Positions 61,163 through 64,000 of a DNA stretch of 64,000 nucleotides are shown here, one piece after another. This stretch comes from Pomphorhynchus laevis (taxonomy: Eukaryota; Acanthocephala; Palaeacanthocephala; Echinorhynchida; Pomphorhynchidae). The notes below the pieces were generated by a model that saw nothing but the letters and a program-made list of their open reading frames with translations, made no database searches and was not told where the DNA came from. Location of the stretch: positions 1 through 64,000 of the forward strand of contig WNNJ02002973.1 of the NCBI GenBank assembly GCA_012934845.2. The letters are read 5' to 3'. A program made the position numbers and the translations under genes. Each line of letters starts with the position of its first letter. Within the stretch, counting starts at the first letter, position 1.

Positions 61163-64000
61163 ATGTTAATGGTAAAACCCATGGCTCAAAAGCCCGTTAA
61201 TACCCACGTATTAGCGCTCTATGTAAGTTTACATGGGGAAGCATATAAAAGAGCCTATATTGTTTATTTTTATTTACTATATGTTTTATGCATATTTCTA
61301 GTATTCATTACTTACATAATGTGTGTAAAAATTTACAATTTGTTATTTTGCCATATTAATTTTGTTTAACAAACTATTCTAGATATATTGATTACATTTC
61401 ACAATACTCTAACAAGATAAGAAGAGATTTATGGAAAATAAAGAAGATAACACGTTAACAAGTGGTATGAATTAATACATTATATATGCAAGTTTAATGT
61501 AATTAATAATTTTAGATATTAATCATAAACCTATAGTGGATAAAGATGTTGAATCTAAACAAAGTGAAGAAATACAGATTTTTGAAGTTAAGAAACTAGG
61601 TAAAAAAAGAAATTAGGAGACAACAGTATAACTGGTGAAGGTTCCGCTGGATTAGTCAAAAGTTTGGCAACACCGAGAATTAACCAAAATGAAATCAATG
61701 AACTATCAGTAAGATTGCGAAATGATGACAGATTGATGCAATACCAAGAAGATCAATTCCTAAGTAATGCCATACAATGAATATGCTAATATGAAAATGA
61801 AACCACTTGATTATTTGTTAGAGATACACCGCGGACATTATAGCTGACGGCGTTGCTTGGGATACAGTTTGGTCGCATTCAATACCATACGTTATCGACC
61901 CAACGGCTATTTTGTGGATGAGTGAAGAATACTCAGCGTTATGGCACATCCCCCGTGCCCCAGTAACTTATAGAATACTTAAAGAATTTCATAAAGGTGG
62001 CCGTGGTGGAGAGGCTCGTTTAATTCCCTCTCTAGGTGATGATATTATTACAAATTTTAACGTTGATGCATTTTATAGTCCTGCTGCGCCTTATGTACTC
62101 ATGCTACTTGATATTCTTGCACAAAGCACTCGTTTAGAGATGCCTCTACCCACTTTTTGGATGACTTGGTAACCAACAACGATGCTAATGACCCAATTGC
62201 CAGCGGATGATAGATCCATCCCGGATTTCGTTTTCAGTCAGGATACTATGACTATTCGTTCTGGGACAGGAGTAATGTATGATTGGAGAGATAATTGATA
62301 TACATCACCCGTATGGAATAGAAGAGATTTGGATGATGCTTGGTGGGAAAGGATCAGTGCTATTGGCATTGATCGAAGACCTGCGATCGGTATAGAATCA
62401 GTCGACCATATCTATGATCATTCAATGCAGCCCAGTATATTAGATAATGAATTGCCTTTCGGTGGATGGGCACAGGATAATGAATTAGGTAAGCGTATAT
62501 TAAAATTATATTTAAATTTTATTAAATAGAATATTTAAGTTATGTATATTACGTTTTCTTCTTTTTGTTTTATAGGTCGAGAAGCAAATGAAGATTCTCA
62601 TGAAGAAAACAAGAGGATGAAGAGGTAGACATTAATTAATTATTATGCTACTATGTTATAGATTGATTGTGTTATTTACTATTCTAAAAATATATTATAT
62701 AAAATGTCTACCTATTTATTATTACTTTTTACGTACAAGTTTATTTATGATTATGTATTATGTATATATTATAGATGGAAACTCATCAAGATATTATTAA
62801 TTTATGGAATGACGCAGGATTTACAAATGAACATAGATATGAAATGCTAACGATCCTAAATACTATTTTACCTTTTAATATTGCCAGAGGAGGCATAACC
62901 TGCGGTGACAAAGCACGGCATGTCTTAACTTTGGAAACAAGAGATGATATAGAGGCCGTAATGGATGGTAGAACGAATCTTGGTATCAGGTTTGATATAA
63001 CTAATTTGTATAAATTCCTAACACCAAGTTTATCATGTAAAGAGCACATCCTGGTGACTATGATGTTAAGTGGCTTATGTCAATCTGCAGAGTCCCCAAT
63101 TTGTCAAAAATATTGGGATGATTTTGATATAGCACCTAAACAGTCAGATTATGTCACAAAGAATGAAATTAAGCGATGCTTGCTTGAGGCCAGTAAGAAG
63201 ATGGTTATGAATGATAATAAAGTTGCTTATTACAAATATTATTGTACTTTACATAAACGGCAACATATTGCTATCAAAAAGGTGCAGTTTGATAGAAAAC
63301 TATATGATGGTCTAAACGAAATCTTCCCGCCTACAAGTAAAGGTGATTGGGCGCATACGAGATTAAATGTTAAAACGGTATTATGTACTATGAGTAAGCT
63401 TAATACACAAAGAAAACAAGCTGCATTAGTAGATATAAACTTCCTATTAACACTATTTCCAGTTTCAAGCTATAACAGCTTAGTCACAGGTTTAATGATT
63501 GCTGTGGTTGACCTCCCTCCTGTACAGTTAATGCTTCGAAGCTTTAAAGAGAGAAAATGGTGTTGCATGAACAAAAAATTTATGATGTCAACACTGAAAA
63601 TATACAGTAATTGTGTCCGACGGACTCACACAGCTCCAGGAGTACAGGTTTGTGATGTTAATCACATAACGGCTTGTTCCTACTGGTATATGTGTTCATC
63701 CCGTCAGCTTTCAATAAGCAATTGGGATAAAGAGAGGACCAACCGTCAGAATGAGATACGTCTGAATAATGTCTGTGGTTATGATTTTCGACGAGCAACG
63801 CGTAATAATGTTAGTTCCAGTATACAAAGGATAATTAAAGAAGCAAAAGTTCCTTCAAGTTGGTATGAATATGTTATGAAACGCCAGAGGAATATTTCAT
63901 CTCGTAGTACAGGTGGTTTAAAAACTCTGATCGGTGATAAAACTATAACAGCTGGCAAGATGATCTATTTTGAAAATATTCCTACAGAAGAAGTTCTTAA
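61163..64000 (+). other. Virus-like fossil block, copy C (runs off window)
   Basis: Repeats 50800-53637 at an offset of 10363 with scattered differences. ORF 1 of the block starts at 62775 and is open to the window edge. The block continues beyond the right end. Confidence 0.85.
62775..64000 (+). CDS. Virus-like block ORF 1, copy C (cut by window edge)
   Basis: Same reading as 52412-53650 from METHQDIINLWND; open to the last base of the window, at which only the final few codons are lacking. No difference in protein noticed by eye over the visible part. Confidence 0.5.
   Translation, partial: METHQDIINLWNDAGFTNEHRYEMLTILNTILPFNIARGGITCGDKARHVLTLETRDDIEAVMDGRTNLGIRFDITNLYKFLTPSLSCKEHILVTMMLSGLCQSAESPICQKYWDDFDIAPKQSDYVTKNEIKRCLLEASKKMVMNDNKVAYYKYYCTLHKRQHIAIKKVQFDRKLYDGLNEIFPPTSKGDWAHTRLNVKTVLCTMSKLNTQRKQAALVDINFLLTLFPVSSYNSLVTGLMIAVVDLPPVQLMLRSFKERKWCCMNKKFMMSTLKIYSNCVRRTHTAPGVQVCDVNHITACSYWYMCSSRQLSISNWDKERTNRQNEIRLNNVCGYDFRRATRNNVSSSIQRIIKEAKVPSSWYEYVMKRQRNISSRSTGGLKTLIGDKTITAGKMIYFENIPTEEVL

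Noticed and set aside
48686-64000. Pure assembly duplication of one segment
   Set aside because: Scattered substitutions, a 383-bp deletion scar and different sequences at the joints argue for real copies, though long reads should confirm.

Overview
The window is repeat-dense, AT-rich animal DNA, most likely from an arthropod and probably an insect. Support comes from short GT-AG introns, a divergent cohesin-loader (MAU2/Scc4-like) gene, a nuclear tRNA-Ile(AAT), and a mix of Gypsy, CR1-like, Jockey/I-like and RTE-like retrotransposons with Ginger and Merlin DNA transposons. No bacterial operon signals were seen. Everything here rests on reading the sequence; no database was searched.

Layout. 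1-5679: a Gypsy element running off the left edge, followed by a second 3' part of it in tandem. 5715-6178: a LINE ORF1 scrap. 6550-11202 (minus): three phase-matched exons of a MAU2-like gene. Its 3.6-kb intron holds a reverse-transcriptase scrap and a Ginger transposon with 42-bp inverted repeats. 11785-19990: a Gypsy element with both LTRs and a 5-bp target duplication, split by a 4.4-kb LINE that has its own 10-bp duplication. 19996-22680: mostly silent. 22690-25152: an old reverse-transcriptase relic cut by an RTE-like insert. 26464-26537: tRNA-Ile. 27165-30298: a second Jockey/I-like LINE. 30338-33150 (minus): a CR1-like LINE inserted into the tail of another LINE. 33440-33790: a 15-bp minisatellite.

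33813-43060 is a nursery of one unusual retroelement family. It has a Cys-rich N-terminus, a reverse transcriptase, a CCHC-type finger and a likely restriction-like endonuclease. At least five 3' tails share the motif GACCCATTYGNGGGTAACC. Unrecognised, possibly virus-derived open frames, a tRNA-derived SINE and a second CR1-like copy are mixed in.

43757-64000 holds a LINE called X here, a Gypsy remnant with its 3' LTR, two Merlin copies, and a virus-like two-gene block. That block is present almost identically in three copies (about 50.8-55.0, 55.4-58.3 and 61.2 kb to the window end). They form a recent segmental amplification with Merlin and LINE X pieces at the joints. The virus-like block is the least explained item in the window.

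Only the MAU2-like exons and the tRNA look like ordinary host genes. The rest is nested mobile DNA and virus-like fossils.
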